From Chitinophaga tropicalis (GTDB taxonomy: Bacteria > Bacteroidota > Bacteroidia > Chitinophagales > Chitinophagaceae), in contig NZ_WRXN01000002.1 of NCBI RefSeq assembly GCF_009758205.1, positions 496,001 to 560,000 of the forward strand: a DNA stretch of 64,000 nt, written 5' to 3'. A model generated the notes under the pieces. It saw only the letters and a list, made by a program, of their open reading frames with translations, searched no databases and was not told where the DNA came from. Position numbers and translations under genes: made by a program. Below are positions 1 to 9,300 of this stretch, in pieces (the first letter of the stretch is position 1; every line of letters starts with the position of its first letter).

Positions 1-123
1 TCCCAGGCTCTTTCCCATGCGGCCGTCGTAGGCAACGTCTACTTCAAAGCCGTTCTCTTCGAGTCCTTTTTTGACTGCGTTAGCTACTTTGATCTCATCT
101 TCTACTACAAGTATGCGTTGCAT
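1..123 (-). CDS. Response regulator, OmpR-type receiver (N-terminal 41 residues only)
   Basis: The reading frame starts with ATG at 121-123 and leaves the window after 41 codons. It opens with MQRILVVEDE, the first beta strand and acidic pocket of a receiver domain, and continues with VKKGLEENGFEVDVAYDG, which is typical of two-component regulators of the OmpR/CusR class. The phosphoacceptor Asp and the output domain lie outside the window, so the DNA-binding class is inferred from the N-terminus only. It lies 24 bp downstream of the ABC-F gene on the same strand and may be co-transcribed with it. A sensor kinase would be expected further along, outside the window. Confidence 0.8.
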   Translation of the reverse strand, partial: MQRILVVEDEIKVANAVKKGLEENGFEVDVAYDGRMGKSLG

Positions 124-147
124 AGCGCTATTAATGAATTAAAGGAA

Positions 148-2109
148 TTATCCTTCCAGCTCCATGAGCTTTTCAAAAGCTACTTCGTACTCTTCGGTTA
201 CTTTTTTCAATTGTTTTCCGATCTCTGCATATTCTGTTTCCACTTCTTTGAAGCGTTTTTTATCTGCGTAGATCTCGGGACTATTGAGGGCAGTTTCCAC
301 GCTTGCTTTCTTTTCGTTCAGCTTTGCCAGCTGTTCTTCCAGTTGTTTGAAAGCACGTTGTTGTTTCTGCAGTTCTTTCTGTTTCTCTTTATCTATGGGA
401 GTATTGCCATTTTTAGGCTGCTGGCTTGGCGCCGGAGCCGGGGCAGGTTGCTCTTTCTTTGATTCTTTCTTCCTGTTATCATTGCCACCATTCAGTTGTT
501 TGGCAGCATCTGCCTGGCGTTTTTTGAATTCTTCCCATTCAGCGTAGGTGCCTTTGAATTCTTTGATCTCACCATCCACGATCTCCCAGATCTTGTTGGC
601 TGTCTGGCTTACGAAGTAACGGTCGTGTGAGACGAGTACGTAGCTGCCGTCATATTTTGCCAGGGCGTCTATGAGCATCTGAACGGAGTTCATGTCGAGG
701 TGGTTGGTGGGCTCATCCAGCAGCAGGAAGTTGGCCTGGCTGATGATGGTCTTTGCCAGTGCTACGCGGGCTTTTTCACCACCGGAAAGGATGCGGATCC
801 TTTTGTATACATCGTCGCCGGTGAAGAGGAAGCAGCCGAGGAGGGCGCGGAGCTCTACTTCTGTACGGCCGCTGCCGCAGCTTTTCAGTTCATCCAGGAT
901 CTCGCTGTCCAGTTGCAGGCTTTCCAGCTGGTGCTGGGCATAGAAGCTGGATACTACGTTGTGGCCGCCGATACGTTCGCCTGTCATGGGTTCTGTGCCG
1001 GCAATGACGCGGAGGAGGGTAGATTTACCTTTACCGTTGGCGCCGATGAGGGCTATTTTATCGCCGCGGTTGATCTCTGCGCTGGTATTTTCGAGGATGG
1101 TGAGGTTACCGAATTTCTTGGTGACATCCTTTAACGTGGCGATGATCTTGCCGGGAGTTTTATCTACAGTGAAGTTGATACGGATCTTGGAGGGGCCGTT
1201 GTCTACCTGTTCTACTCTTTCCAGCCTGTCCAGGCGTTTCATAATACTCTGGGCCTGAGCGGCTTTGGATGCTTTGGCTTTAAAGCGTTCTATGAAGCGT
1301 TCCTGCTGACGGATGTAGTCCTGCTGGTTTTCGTATGCCCGTTGCTGCATTTCGCGGCGAAGGTCTTTTTCTGCTTCATAATCTTCGTAGTTGCCCGAGT
1401 AGTGGTGTAATTCCTGCTGGTAGAGCTCCACTATTTTGTTGACCATGCGGTCCAGGAAGTAGCGGTCGTGCGAGACGATGATAACCGCTCCGTTGTAGGA
1501 CGAGAGGTATTTTTCCAGCCATTCTATGGAAGGGAGGTCAAGGTGGTTGGTGGGCTCATCCAGCATGAGTACATCTGGTTGCTGGAGGATGAGTTTTGCC
1601 AGGAGGACGCGCATGCGCCATCCGCCGGAGAACTGGGAGTAGGGACGTTCAAGGTCGGCCGTGCTGAAGCCGAGGCCTTCCAGGACCTGTGCGGACCGGT
1701 GACGCATGTCATAGCCGCCGAGGGTTTCGAAAGCGTGCAGTTTGTCGCTGAACTCTATCAAAAGTGCTTCTTCCTGGTTGGTTTCCAGTTCTTTGGTAAT
1801 GCGTTCAATATCTTTTTCAAGCTGCTGTGCTTCGGCAAAAGCGGTCATAGCTACTTCCAGGATGGATTCGTCTGATTCGAAGCTCAGGAGGTCCTGGTTG
1901 AAGAAACCGAGGGAGAGGTTCCTGATCTTCTCTACGCTCCCTTTTGAAACGGAATATTCTCCGTTGATGACGCGTAAGAGAGTGGATTTGCCTGTTCCGT
2001 TCAATCCGATCAGGCCAACACGGTCGCCGGGTACGATATGCCAGGAGGCGTTCTGTACTATCACCCTTGCTCCAAATTCGAAAGTAATATCCTGTAAAGC
2101 TATCAGCAT
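148..2109 (-). CDS. ABC-F family ATP-binding protein (ribosome-associated, Uup/YdiF-like)
   Basis: This 653-aa soluble protein has two ABC ATPase domains and no membrane segments. Domain 1 has Walker A GLNGTGKST (about residues 35-43), signature FSGGWRMR and Walker B LMLDEPTNHLD. Domain 2 has GANGKGKST, LSGGEKAR and LLLDEPTNHLD. The long charged linker between them is the ABC-F hallmark. A Lys/Glu-rich C-terminal coiled coil follows a Pro/Ala-rich stretch and resembles the Uup C-terminal domain. ABC-F proteins act on the ribosomal E site or in ribosome and antibiotic-resistance physiology; which member this is cannot be told. An open frame extends further upstream, but the start at 2109 begins with the strand MLIALQDITFEFG that opens ABC domains, and a -7 promoter element lies just upstream of it. 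Confidence 0.93.
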   Translation of the reverse strand: MLIALQDITFEFGARVIVQNASWHIVPGDRVGLIGLNGTGKSTLLRVINGEYSVSKGSVEKIRNLSLGFFNQDLLSFESDESILEVAMTAFAEAQQLEKDIERITKELETNQEEALLIEFSDKLHAFETLGGYDMRHRSAQVLEGLGFSTADLERPYSQFSGGWRMRVLLAKLILQQPDVLMLDEPTNHLDLPSIEWLEKYLSSYNGAVIIVSHDRYFLDRMVNKIVELYQQELHHYSGNYEDYEAEKDLRREMQQRAYENQQDYIRQQERFIERFKAKASKAAQAQSIMKRLDRLERVEQVDNGPSKIRINFTVDKTPGKIIATLKDVTKKFGNLTILENTSAEINRGDKIALIGANGKGKSTLLRVIAGTEPMTGERIGGHNVVSSFYAQHQLESLQLDSEILDELKSCGSGRTEVELRALLGCFLFTGDDVYKRIRILSGGEKARVALAKTIISQANFLLLDEPTNHLDMNSVQMLIDALAKYDGSYVLVSHDRYFVSQTANKIWEIVDGEIKEFKGTYAEWEEFKKRQADAAKQLNGGNDNRKKESKKEQPAPAPAPSQQPKNGNTPIDKEKQKELQKQQRAFKQLEEQLAKLNEKKASVETALNSPEIYADKKRFKEVETEYAEIGKQLKKVTEEYEVAFEKLMELEG

Positions 2110-2132
2110 TGCTGTAAAAATAATTGAAGGTG

Positions 2133-2140
2133 CAAAGGTA
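2133..2140 (-). promoter_or_regulatory. Bacteroidota -7 promoter element for the ABC-F gene
   Basis: The minus strand reads TACCTTTG, an exact TAnnTTTG match, 23 bases upstream of the ATG at 2109. No clear TTTG is seen at the -33 spacing. It rules out the longer upstream start. Confidence 0.6.
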
Positions 2141-2283
2141 CGGCTTCCTGAGGAAAGTGCATAACGGGGTAAGGAGGTATTTGGCAATCTGCAGGATCAG
2201 TTTTGGGGTCTGCGGGTAAAAGGTAACGCTTCCTTTTGGAAAGTGATGTAGGAGCACTTTAGGTACCGCAATACATACACTAA

Positions 2284-2329
2284 ACATGCTTAAGACATGC
2301 CTGAAAGATGCTTGAAACATGCCTGAAAG
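2284..2329. repeat. Four short degenerate direct repeats
   Basis: Four consecutive units of about 9-13 bp follow the pattern ACATGCyTgAAAG: acatgcttaag, acatgcctgaaag, atgcttgaa and acatgcctgaaag. The second and fourth are identical. They lie between divergent promoters and may be a binding array or a slippage-prone microsatellite. Confidence 0.6.
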
Positions 2330-2509
2330 GCGGGGATGAGGGGAAGGGTAGGGAGTGTTATGTTGGATAAAAGGGGGTATAGCTTGATTTTCAATTATTT
2401 GAAATGTTTTCTCTGTTGAGGGAGCGCTGGACAGCTTTAAAGGGAGTTTTTCAGAGAGGGTACTGAAAAGAGATTTTCTGCTCCGGAAGCAGATAAAAAA
2501 TATAGGTTT

Positions 2510-2517
2510 TATATTTG
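2510..2517 (+). promoter_or_regulatory. Bacteroidota -7 promoter element for the DUF3347 gene
   Basis: TATATTTG matches TAnnTTTG exactly, 20 bases upstream of the ATG at 2538. No TTTG is present at the usual -33 distance, so the promoter is supported by the -7 box only. Confidence 0.5.
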
Positions 2518-2537
2518 AGCTTAAAAGTCAGAAATAT

Positions 2538-3101
2538 ATGAGAACAATCCTGGCACTGGCATTACTGGTGATTATTGCCTGTAATGAAGCCCCCAAGCAG
2601 GAAACAACAGCTAAAGAGGAAACCGGCGTACTGAAAGCCCCCTATGCTCAACAATTCTATGATTCCCTCCAGGTAGCCATGGATGCTTACTATGATCTGA
2701 CGGACGGCTTTTCTACCGGCAACGTCACTTACATTAATAAATGGTCGGCCCGGTTGCAGCAGCATATGGACAGTTTGCCGGTACACCTGTTGCAGATGGA
2801 CTCTGCAAGACAGGCAGATATCAGGACCAATACGGGTAGTATCAGTGCGGAACTGGCGGGATTACAGAAAGAAACAGGCCTGGAAGAAAAAAGGGCTGCA
2901 TTTGAAATGGTATCAGATATGTTGTATGATGTGGTAAAGCAGACCGGCCTGAAAGGGAAGACCATTTACCGTCAATACTGCCCTATGGCATTTAATGATC
3001 GGGGCGCTTACTGGATGAGCCGCAGCAACAAATTACAAAACCCTTATTTCGGCAATGAAATGCTGGGATGTGTGCAGGTAACAGACAGCCTGCAGTATTA
3101 G
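2538..3101 (+). CDS. DUF3347 domain lipoprotein
   Basis: This is a 187-aa putative lipoprotein. The first 15 residues are hydrophobic and end in the lipobox VIIAC, so acylation at Cys15 is predicted. The C-terminal block CPMAFNDRGAYWMS followed by NPYFGNEMLGC is the characteristic end of DUF3347, a domain found alone or fused to CusB-type periplasmic adaptor proteins of metal efflux systems in Bacteroidota. The conserved Cys and Met residues suggest metal contact, but that is inference. It stands alone, with its own promoter, between a divergent ABC-F gene and the downstream thrS. No efflux genes are adjacent, so the partner is unknown. Confidence 0.85.
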   Translation: MRTILALALLVIIACNEAPKQETTAKEETGVLKAPYAQQFYDSLQVAMDAYYDLTDGFSTGNVTYINKWSARLQQHMDSLPVHLLQMDSARQADIRTNTGSISAELAGLQKETGLEEKRAAFEMVSDMLYDVVKQTGLKGKTIYRQYCPMAFNDRGAYWMSRSNKLQNPYFGNEMLGCVQVTDSLQY

Positions 3102-3160
3102 GCAGTTATCAACTGTTGCCAGAATACAGTGATGGCGCTTAATTTTACCATCATTTTCCT

Positions 3161-3168
3161 TAACTTCG
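3161..3168 (+). promoter_or_regulatory. Possible -7 element for thrS
   Basis: TAACTTCG differs from TAnnTTTG at one position and lies 66 bases before the thrS ATG. No good -33 box is seen. It is weak evidence for a promoter. Confidence 0.3.
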
Positions 3169-3234
3169 CAAGCCTGTTTTTAAGAACAGATTTAAAAGCA
3201 AACAAACTATAGCTGGAAGTAACAGCTCAATCGT

Positions 3235-5175
3235 ATGATCAACATTACATTTCCGGATGGCGCAGTTCGTCAGTATGAAGCAGGAGTAACTGCAATGGAC
3301 ATTGCCAAATCCATCAGCGAGGGATTGGCACGTAAAGTTTTGGCAGCTAAATTTAATGGCCAGGTGACGGATGCGTCCCGGCCAATTACAACGGATGGCA
3401 CCTTGCAGCTGCTGACCTGGACAGACACGGAAGGTAAGTCTACGATGTGGCACTCTTCCGCTCACCTGATGGCGGAAGCACTGGAAGAGCTTTATCCCGG
3501 CACCAAATTCGGTATAGGCCCTGCTATTGAGAATGGCTTTTATTATGATATTGATCTGGGCGGACGCGCTATTTCTGATGAGGACCTGGAAAAAATAGGT
3601 GCTAAAATGGCTGACCTGGCCAAAAAGAATAACGTCTATGAGCGTAAGGAAGTAAGCAAAGCTGACGCTATCAAGTATTTTACAGAGAAGAGCGATGAGT
3701 ACAAACTGGAGCTGATCAATGATCTGCAGGATGGTACCATCTCTTTCTATACACAGGGTAATTTCACAGATCTTTGCCGCGGACCTCATATTCCTAATAC
3801 CGGCTTTATCAAGGCTATCAAGCTGACAAACATAGCCGGCGCTTACTGGCGTGGTAATGAGAAGAACAAAATGCTGACCCGCATTTACGGTATCACTTTT
3901 CCTACCCAGAAAGAGCTGGATGAATACCTGACACTGGTAGAGGAAGCTAAAAAACGTGATCACCGTAAGCTGGGTAAGGAACTGGAACTCTTCACTTTCT
4001 CTGAAAAAGTAGGCCTGGGCCTGCCTTTGTGGCTGCCCAAAGGCGCGCTGCTGCGTGAACGCCTGCAGTCTTTCCTTCAGAAAGCACAGATAGAAAGCGG
4101 TTATATGCCTGTGGTAACACCGCATATAGGCAACAAAAACCTGTACATCACCTCCGGTCACTACGAGAAATACGGTAAAGACAGTTTCCAGCCTATTACT
4201 ACGCCGGAAGAAGGAGAGGAATTCATGCTGAAGCCCATGAACTGCCCTCACCACTGCGAGATCTATAAATCCAGCCCTAAGAGCTATAAAGACCTCCCGG
4301 TACGTTTCGCTGAATTCGGTACTGTTTATCGTTACGAACAGCATGGTGAGCTGCATGGTCTGACCCGTGTACGTGGATTTACCCAGGATGATGCCCATCT
4401 GTTCTGCCGTCCTGACCAGGTGAAAGAAGAGTTCTGCAAGGTAATTGACCTGGTGCTGTACGTATTCAAGAGCCTGAACTTTACAGATTATACTGCACAG
4501 ATCTCCCTGCGCGACAAAGAAGACAGGGCAAAATATATCGGTTCTGAAGAGAACTGGAACCTGGCTGAGCAGGCTATTATAGAGTCTGCCGCCGAAAAAG
4601 GCCTGAGAACGGTAGTAGAATATGGCGAAGCAGCCTTCTACGGCCCGAAACTGGACTTCATGGTAAAGGACGCCCTGGGCCGTAAATGGCAGCTGGGTAC
4701 CATACAGGTGGATTACAACCTGCCTGAGCGTTTTGAGCTGGAATATGTAGGGGCAGATAACCAGAAACACCGCCCGGTAATGATACACCGTGCGCCTTTC
4801 GGTTCCCTGGAAAGGTTCATTGCTGTGCTGATAGAGCATTGCGGCGGTAAATTCCCGCTGTGGCTGACACCTACACAGGTAAAAATCCTGCCTATCAGTG
4901 ACAAGAACCAGGCTTACGCAGAAAAAGTGGCAGAATTGCTAAAAAATGCGGAAATTCGCGCTGAAATAGACGACCGGAACGAAAAAATAGGGAAAAAGAT
5001 CAGGGAAACAGAATTGGCCAAGATCCCTTATATGCTTGTTCTGGGCGAAAAAGAAGCGGCTGAAGACAAAGTGGCGGTTCGCCGGCAGGCGAAAGGAGAC
5101 CTCGGAGCCATGGAAATTTCCCAGTTCATTGAACTGGTGAAAGATGAAGTGACCAGCAGGAGGCCATTTGAATAA
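3235..5175 (+). CDS. thrS: Threonine--tRNA ligase
   Basis: This 646-aa class II aminoacyl-tRNA synthetase charges tRNA-Thr with threonine. The order is standard: an N-terminal TGS domain (about 1-62), an editing domain with [11 protein letters not shown] (an HxxxH motif, about 76-86), the catalytic core, and a C-terminal anticodon-binding domain (about 540-640). The zinc-site Cys is in MNCPHHC near residue 336. Motif 2 is [12 protein letters not shown] and motif 3 includes [11 protein letters not shown]. Length matches the family. The ATG at 3235 is the first in frame and begins directly with the TGS strand MINITFPDG. It precedes infC in the same direction by 203 bp, and no strong terminator is visible between them, so partial read-through is likely. 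Confidence 0.98.
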   Translation: MINITFPDGAVRQYEAGVTAMDIAKSISEGLARKVLAAKFNGQVTDASRPITTDGTLQLLTWTDTEGKSTMWHSSAHLMAEALEELYPGTKFGIGPAIENGFYYDIDLGGRAISDEDLEKIGAKMADLAKKNNVYERKEVSKADAIKYFTEKSDEYKLELINDLQDGTISFYTQGNFTDLCRGPHIPNTGFIKAIKLTNIAGAYWRGNEKNKMLTRIYGITFPTQKELDEYLTLVEEAKKRDHRKLGKELELFTFSEKVGLGLPLWLPKGALLRERLQSFLQKAQIESGYMPVVTPHIGNKNLYITSGHYEKYGKDSFQPITTPEEGEEFMLKPMNCPHHCEIYKSSPKSYKDLPVRFAEFGTVYRYEQHGELHGLTRVRGFTQDDAHLFCRPDQVKEEFCKVIDLVLYVFKSLNFTDYTAQISLRDKEDRAKYIGSEENWNLAEQAIIESAAEKGLRTVVEYGEAAFYGPKLDFMVKDALGRKWQLGTIQVDYNLPERFELEYVGADNQKHRPVMIHRAPFGSLERFIAVLIEHCGGKFPLWLTPTQVKILPISDKNQAYAEKVAELLKNAEIRAEIDDRNEKIGKKIRETELAKIPYMLVLGEKEAAEDKVAVRRQAKGDLGAMEISQFIELVKDEVTSRRPFE

Positions 5176-5225
5176 GAGTTTCTTTACAAGGTCAATAAAT
5201 ATATTTTTAACTTATTGAACTTTTG

Positions 5226-5233
5226 TATTTTCG
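5226..5233 (+). promoter_or_regulatory. Possible -7 element for infC
   Basis: TATTTTCG is one base from TAnnTTTG and lies at the start of the thrS-infC gap, upstream of the structured leader. A transcript starting here would carry a leader of about 140 nt. Confidence 0.35.
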
Positions 5234-5251
5234 GGTACGTTAATTGCTTTT

Positions 5252-5337
5252 ATAGTCCGTAAGAACAGATAACAGTCTGGCGGTTTAAAAACTAAAATCA
5301 GACAAATTGAGCCGCGGGGCTGTTTTATATGGACTAT
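5252..5337 (+). promoter_or_regulatory. Structured 5' leader of infC
   Basis: Two nested inverted repeats are visible. The outer pair is atagtcc (5252-5258) with ggactat (5331-5337). The inner pair is gtctg (5275-5279) with cagac (5299-5303). Together they close a domain of about 86 nt that ends 41 bases before the infC start. Autoregulatory leaders are known for infC and rplT operons in other phyla; a regulatory role here is inference. Confidence 0.4.
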
Positions 5338-5378
5338 GGACTACTGACAATTATTAATTAGTAACTTTATTTTTCTTG

Positions 5379-6056
5379 ATGCAACAAGGACCCAGACCAA
5401 ATTTTAACAACAGTAACAACAGGGGTAGAAACCCTAATTTCAGAAGAGAACAACAACAAGAACATCGTACAAACAGGATGATACGCGTTCCTGAGGTACG
5501 ATTGGTAGGAGAGAACATAGAAGTGGGCGTTTATCGTACAGAAGAGGCCCTGCGTATGGCAGAAGAGCAGGGACTGGACCTGGTAGAAATTTCCCCTAAT
5601 GCTGCACCTCCCGTATGCCGCATCATCGACTATAATAAATTCCTCTACGAGAAGAAGAAGAAAGAGAAGGAGATGAAGGCTAAAGCTCATAAGAGCGAGG
5701 TAAAGGAAATTCGTTTTACACCAAATACTGACGATCACGATTTCGACTTCAAGGCTAAGCATGCTGAGAAGTTCCTGAAAGACGGTAATAAAGTAAAAAC
5801 ATACGTACAGTTCAAAGGCCGTGCTATCATGTTTAAAGAACGTGGTGAGCTGATCCTGCTGAAATTTGCAGAAAGGCTGGCTGAAGTAGGCGCGCTGGAA
5901 GGTATGCCTACTATGGAAGGTAAGCGTATGATTGCCATTTTTGCGCCTAAAAGCGCTAAAAAGGCAGCTGGCGGTCCTAAGGAGCCAAAGGAAGAACGTG
6001 CTCCAAGAGAGCCCCGTCCAGAGCCTCGTCCTGCTCCTGAGAGCAAGCCTGAATAA
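5379..6056 (+). CDS. infC: Translation initiation factor IF-3
   Basis: This 225-aa factor binds the 30S subunit and checks start-codon pairing. Residues 1-30 are a low-complexity Asn/Arg/Gln tail. The N-terminal domain follows with IRVPEVRLVGENIEVG and PVCRIIDYNKF, then a Lys/Glu-rich linker (YEKKKKEKE) and the C-terminal domain (VKEIRFTPN, DHDFDFKAKHAEKFL). The last 30 residues are a Pro/Glu/Arg-rich extension beyond the usual family length, common in Bacteroidota but not needed for the fold. A TTG at 5376 directly precedes the ATG at 5379; I chose the ATG. The gene ends in a strong terminator, and the usual partners rpmI and rplT are not adjacent but 41 kb away. Confidence 0.97.
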   Translation: MQQGPRPNFNNSNNRGRNPNFRREQQQEHRTNRMIRVPEVRLVGENIEVGVYRTEEALRMAEEQGLDLVEISPNAAPPVCRIIDYNKFLYEKKKKEKEMKAKAHKSEVKEIRFTPNTDDHDFDFKAKHAEKFLKDGNKVKTYVQFKGRAIMFKERGELILLKFAERLAEVGALEGMPTMEGKRMIAIFAPKSAKKAAGGPKEPKEERAPREPRPEPRPAPESKPE

Positions 6057-6085
6057 TTATTTACTTGGTGCAATTATATCAAATG

Positions 6086-6120
6086 AACCCGGAGCGTTGA
6101 GTTCCGGGTTTTTGTTTTTT
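6086..6120 (+). terminator. Intrinsic terminator of infC
   Basis: A perfect 8-bp stem, aacccgga (6086-6093) with tccgggtt (6103-6110), is followed by a T-rich run to 6120. Confidence 0.85.
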
Positions 6121-6163
6121 AGTGGTTTTATGGTGGCTGTGTGGTGAGAGCGAAGGAAACATG

Positions 6164-6206
6164 CGCAAAAAATGGCTTTTGCCTGCGGCGAAAGCCATTT
6201 TTTGCG
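6164..6206. repeat. Long intergenic palindrome, copy 1
   Basis: A perfect 16-bp inverted repeat (6164-6179 with 6191-6206) surrounds an 11-base loop containing gcctgcggc. It lies 44 bp past the infC terminator, so it is not needed to end that transcript. Similar elements occur near 22.4, 29.7 and 33.6 kb. A smaller hairpin, ggcc-tgc-ggcc, follows at 6217-6227. Confidence 0.8.
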
Positions 6207-6361
6207 GCGGAGAGGTGGCCTGCGGCCGGTAGGTTGAGAGAAAGAGAAGTATAAACCAGAGAAAAGGCGGGTAAGAATTGTGAGTATAAGTACTCTACTT
6301 TCTTATATTATAGTAAAAAAGAATAATACATGATATACTTTTATGTAAGAGACCTATACCT
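6207..6361 (+). other. AT-rich upstream region of the SprB-repeat gene array
   Basis: This stretch should hold the promoter for the four-gene array. No exact TAnnTTTG box is present; the nearest is TACTTTCT at 6296-6303. The 14 bases before the ATG (agagacctatacct) are closely repeated before the second and third genes and more loosely before the fourth. Confidence 0.4.
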
Positions 6362-9300
6362 ATGCCTGTTAAACACTTTAACCCTGTTCTCTTTTTCCTG
6401 TTGTTGTTCTCTGTGCCCGTAACTTTTGCGCAGACCGGCTACTACACTTCGCCTGTTCCTCTATATATGCTGGTTGATGCAAAGACTAATTTCCCCAGGG
6501 ATAACCACATATGGTACTATGACGAATATGGTAACTACAACTTAGTTACAAAAGTAAATGAGAGCCCGGAAGAAATTGCCCTTTATTGCGGAGGAATTCT
6601 CCGTAATCCTCCACATGCTTTTTATATGGAAAGGACTCCCGGGAGTGTCATATATCCCTGGGGCGCCGAGTTCCTTGGATATCTTGCTTATCCTTACCCG
6701 GTATCCCAGGAAGCGCTGAATCAATCGCCGGTGGATCTCCCCATGCCGTATGAAGATTTTGGCAGCATTCTGCCCGATGCACCTGTTGTATGCCGGTTCG
6801 TGTATGTGATGGTAGCGCCATGGAAACCCACAACGCCTTCAGAAGGAGGTATTGTTTGTGCGAATGAGACATTGACAGTCCGGACTGACAATAACAAGGA
6901 TATTCCGATGGGGGATTCATATGTAGAGAATGTGATGGTGTTTGAATACAATGTAGCTGATTCTGCTGAATGGATACCTTATGATTCTGCCGGGATGTAT
7001 TGGGACGGTGCTATCAGTTCTGTTTATCCGCAGGATAAAATTGCTTCAGTAAGAAATGCCACTATAAAGAAGAAGCTAAGGTTCAGATGCAGACAAAAAG
7101 CCGCATATCTTAATGGCAAGATCTACTATTCTCCTTATTCCCAACCCACAGGCTACCTGGAAATACATCCGCCTGCACCTTCTGTAGATGTGAGCAGGAT
7201 AGTGAAAACTGCGGCCTGTCCTACGGAGAATAATGGGACCATCACCGTGCCCTCGGGTGCTGTGAAGAGCAATTTCAGCAGGATGAGGTGGATATTGCGT
7301 AAGGGGCTGGTTACCACGCCTTGTGATCCCGGGCTGACTGCAGGCCAGTCTAATTGCGGGGACCAGGAGGATTGGAGTAATGGCTCTGTGCCTGTTGAAG
7401 ACGTGATACATGTAGATAACCTGAAGCCGGGTACTTATACGCTGTGGGTATATAACCCCGGGCAGGATGAAGGGAACTGTGTACGATATATTCCTATTAC
7501 TATAGATGAACTGGCGCCATTAAGTGTAACAACTGATGCCGCTAAGACAAAAAACCTGAGCTGTTATAACAGTAATGATGGTACAATAGGCGTGACTGCT
7601 GCGGGTTCAAATACCAGTGGTACTTACTATTTCACGTTATTGTCCGGTACTAATGTTGTACGTGCGGAACAAACTGGAACAGGTAATACCATGTTATGGG
7701 AAAACCTTCCGGCAGGGACCTATCAGGCAAGGGTGCGTAACAGCAGTTGTAGTTCCGTTGCATTGACCGGCGATATTATTGTGACCCAGCCAGCGGCGTT
7801 GACCGGCGAGTTAATAGCTACATCGCCTACCTGTACGTCACCGGGAAATGGAATGGTGAGTGTGACTGCTAATGCTAATGGCGGTATTATCAGTAATTAT
7901 GCTTTTAATCTTTATAAAGATAATGTGCTGGTACTGACTTCGGGGCCGGTTAGTGCTGACACCTATGTTTTTACAGACCTTGAAGGTGGTAATTATAAGG
8001 CAGGTGTTATCAATAATGATCAGCCGCTTTGTCCTTCGTGGGATAGTAGTGTTACATTGACAACACTGGTGCCGCTGGCGGTAAAGCTAACAGCCCGGGA
8101 TTCGGTGAGTTGTTTTGGTGGCAATGACGGGCAGCTGGAGTTCTCGGCTGTGGGTGGGACAGGACTTTATCTGTATACGCTGGAAAGTGGTGGTGTTTCT
8201 GTGAGTAATACGACGGGAGTGTTCCCAGGGCTTAGCGCTGGTAATTATACTATCACAGTAAAAAACCAGGGGAATACCTGTAATGATGAAGTGGTGCAGA
8301 ACATTGCCGTGTACCAGCGGACAGCCATCAACATACAGTTACAGCAAACACCGCTCAGCTGTTATGGGTTGACTGATGCAAGTATAAAAGCCATTGTCAG
8401 TGGTGGATCGGGTAATTTCTATTACCAGTGGCAACAGCTGAAGAATGGGGTATGGACGGATAACAGTTTCTGGTTCAGCACTGATACGCAGATAGAAGAT
8501 CTGGATGCAGGGACTTACAGGTTGATCATTAAAGATAACCTGGCGCCGGCTTGTACGGTGACTTCAACACCAATGACCATTGATGCGATCACTCCTGTGC
8601 AGATCAATAACATCAATGTTCATGATGCCGTTTGCAAGGCGGATGGGGCACAGATTGAGATGACAGCTGAAGGAGGTGTACCCGGTTATGTTTATGAATG
8701 GTCTGTTGATAATACAAACTGGCAGGCATTTCCAGGAGCTACAACCATTAATGCTTCGGGTAATTACAGGTTGCGTGTAACTGATGCGCATCATTGTATG
8801 GTAACCAGTCCTTCAACATATGCTGTCAGCATTCCGAATGCACCGCTCAGCTTTACTTATACACTGTCGGATTATAAAGGGTATAATGTTTCCTGTGCGG
8901 GTAAAACAGATGGCTTCATACAGGTAACTGTTGCAGGAGGTAACGGTGGTAGTTACAGCGGATATGCCTATGCGCTGGATAATGGGGCGTATGGGGTTTT
9001 AGCCTTGTTAGAGCATATAGCAGCCGGTACACATACCATTAATGTGAAGGATGGCAGAGGTTGTGTGATGAGCAAAACTGTTACACTGACAGCTCCGGCA
9101 TCTGAGCTGGAGATTATGGTTACCAGTAAACAGCATAATGGATGTGGAGCAGATCCTGTAGGGCAAATCTCCGTACAGTCAAAAGGAGGGACTGCCCCTT
9201 ATGCTTATTCCCATGGGAATGATGTATGGCAGGATAGCCCGGTACTGACAGGCATCGCGGCGGGCGATTATACGCTACAGGTACGTGATGCGAATGGTTG

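Larger units (their letters stand above)
2110..2537. other. Divergent intergenic region, 428 bp
   Basis: This gap lies between the divergent ABC-F and DUF3347 genes. It holds a -7 element at each end and a short degenerate direct repeat at 2284-2329. No convincing ORF or RNA gene is seen in the rest, which is mostly G/A-rich on the plus strand. Confidence 0.6.

Noticed and set aside
3160..4839. Long open frame (559 codons) on the minus strand across thrS
   Set aside because: It is antisense to a full-length, well-conserved thrS and its product has no recognisable domain or signal; codon structure follows thrS.
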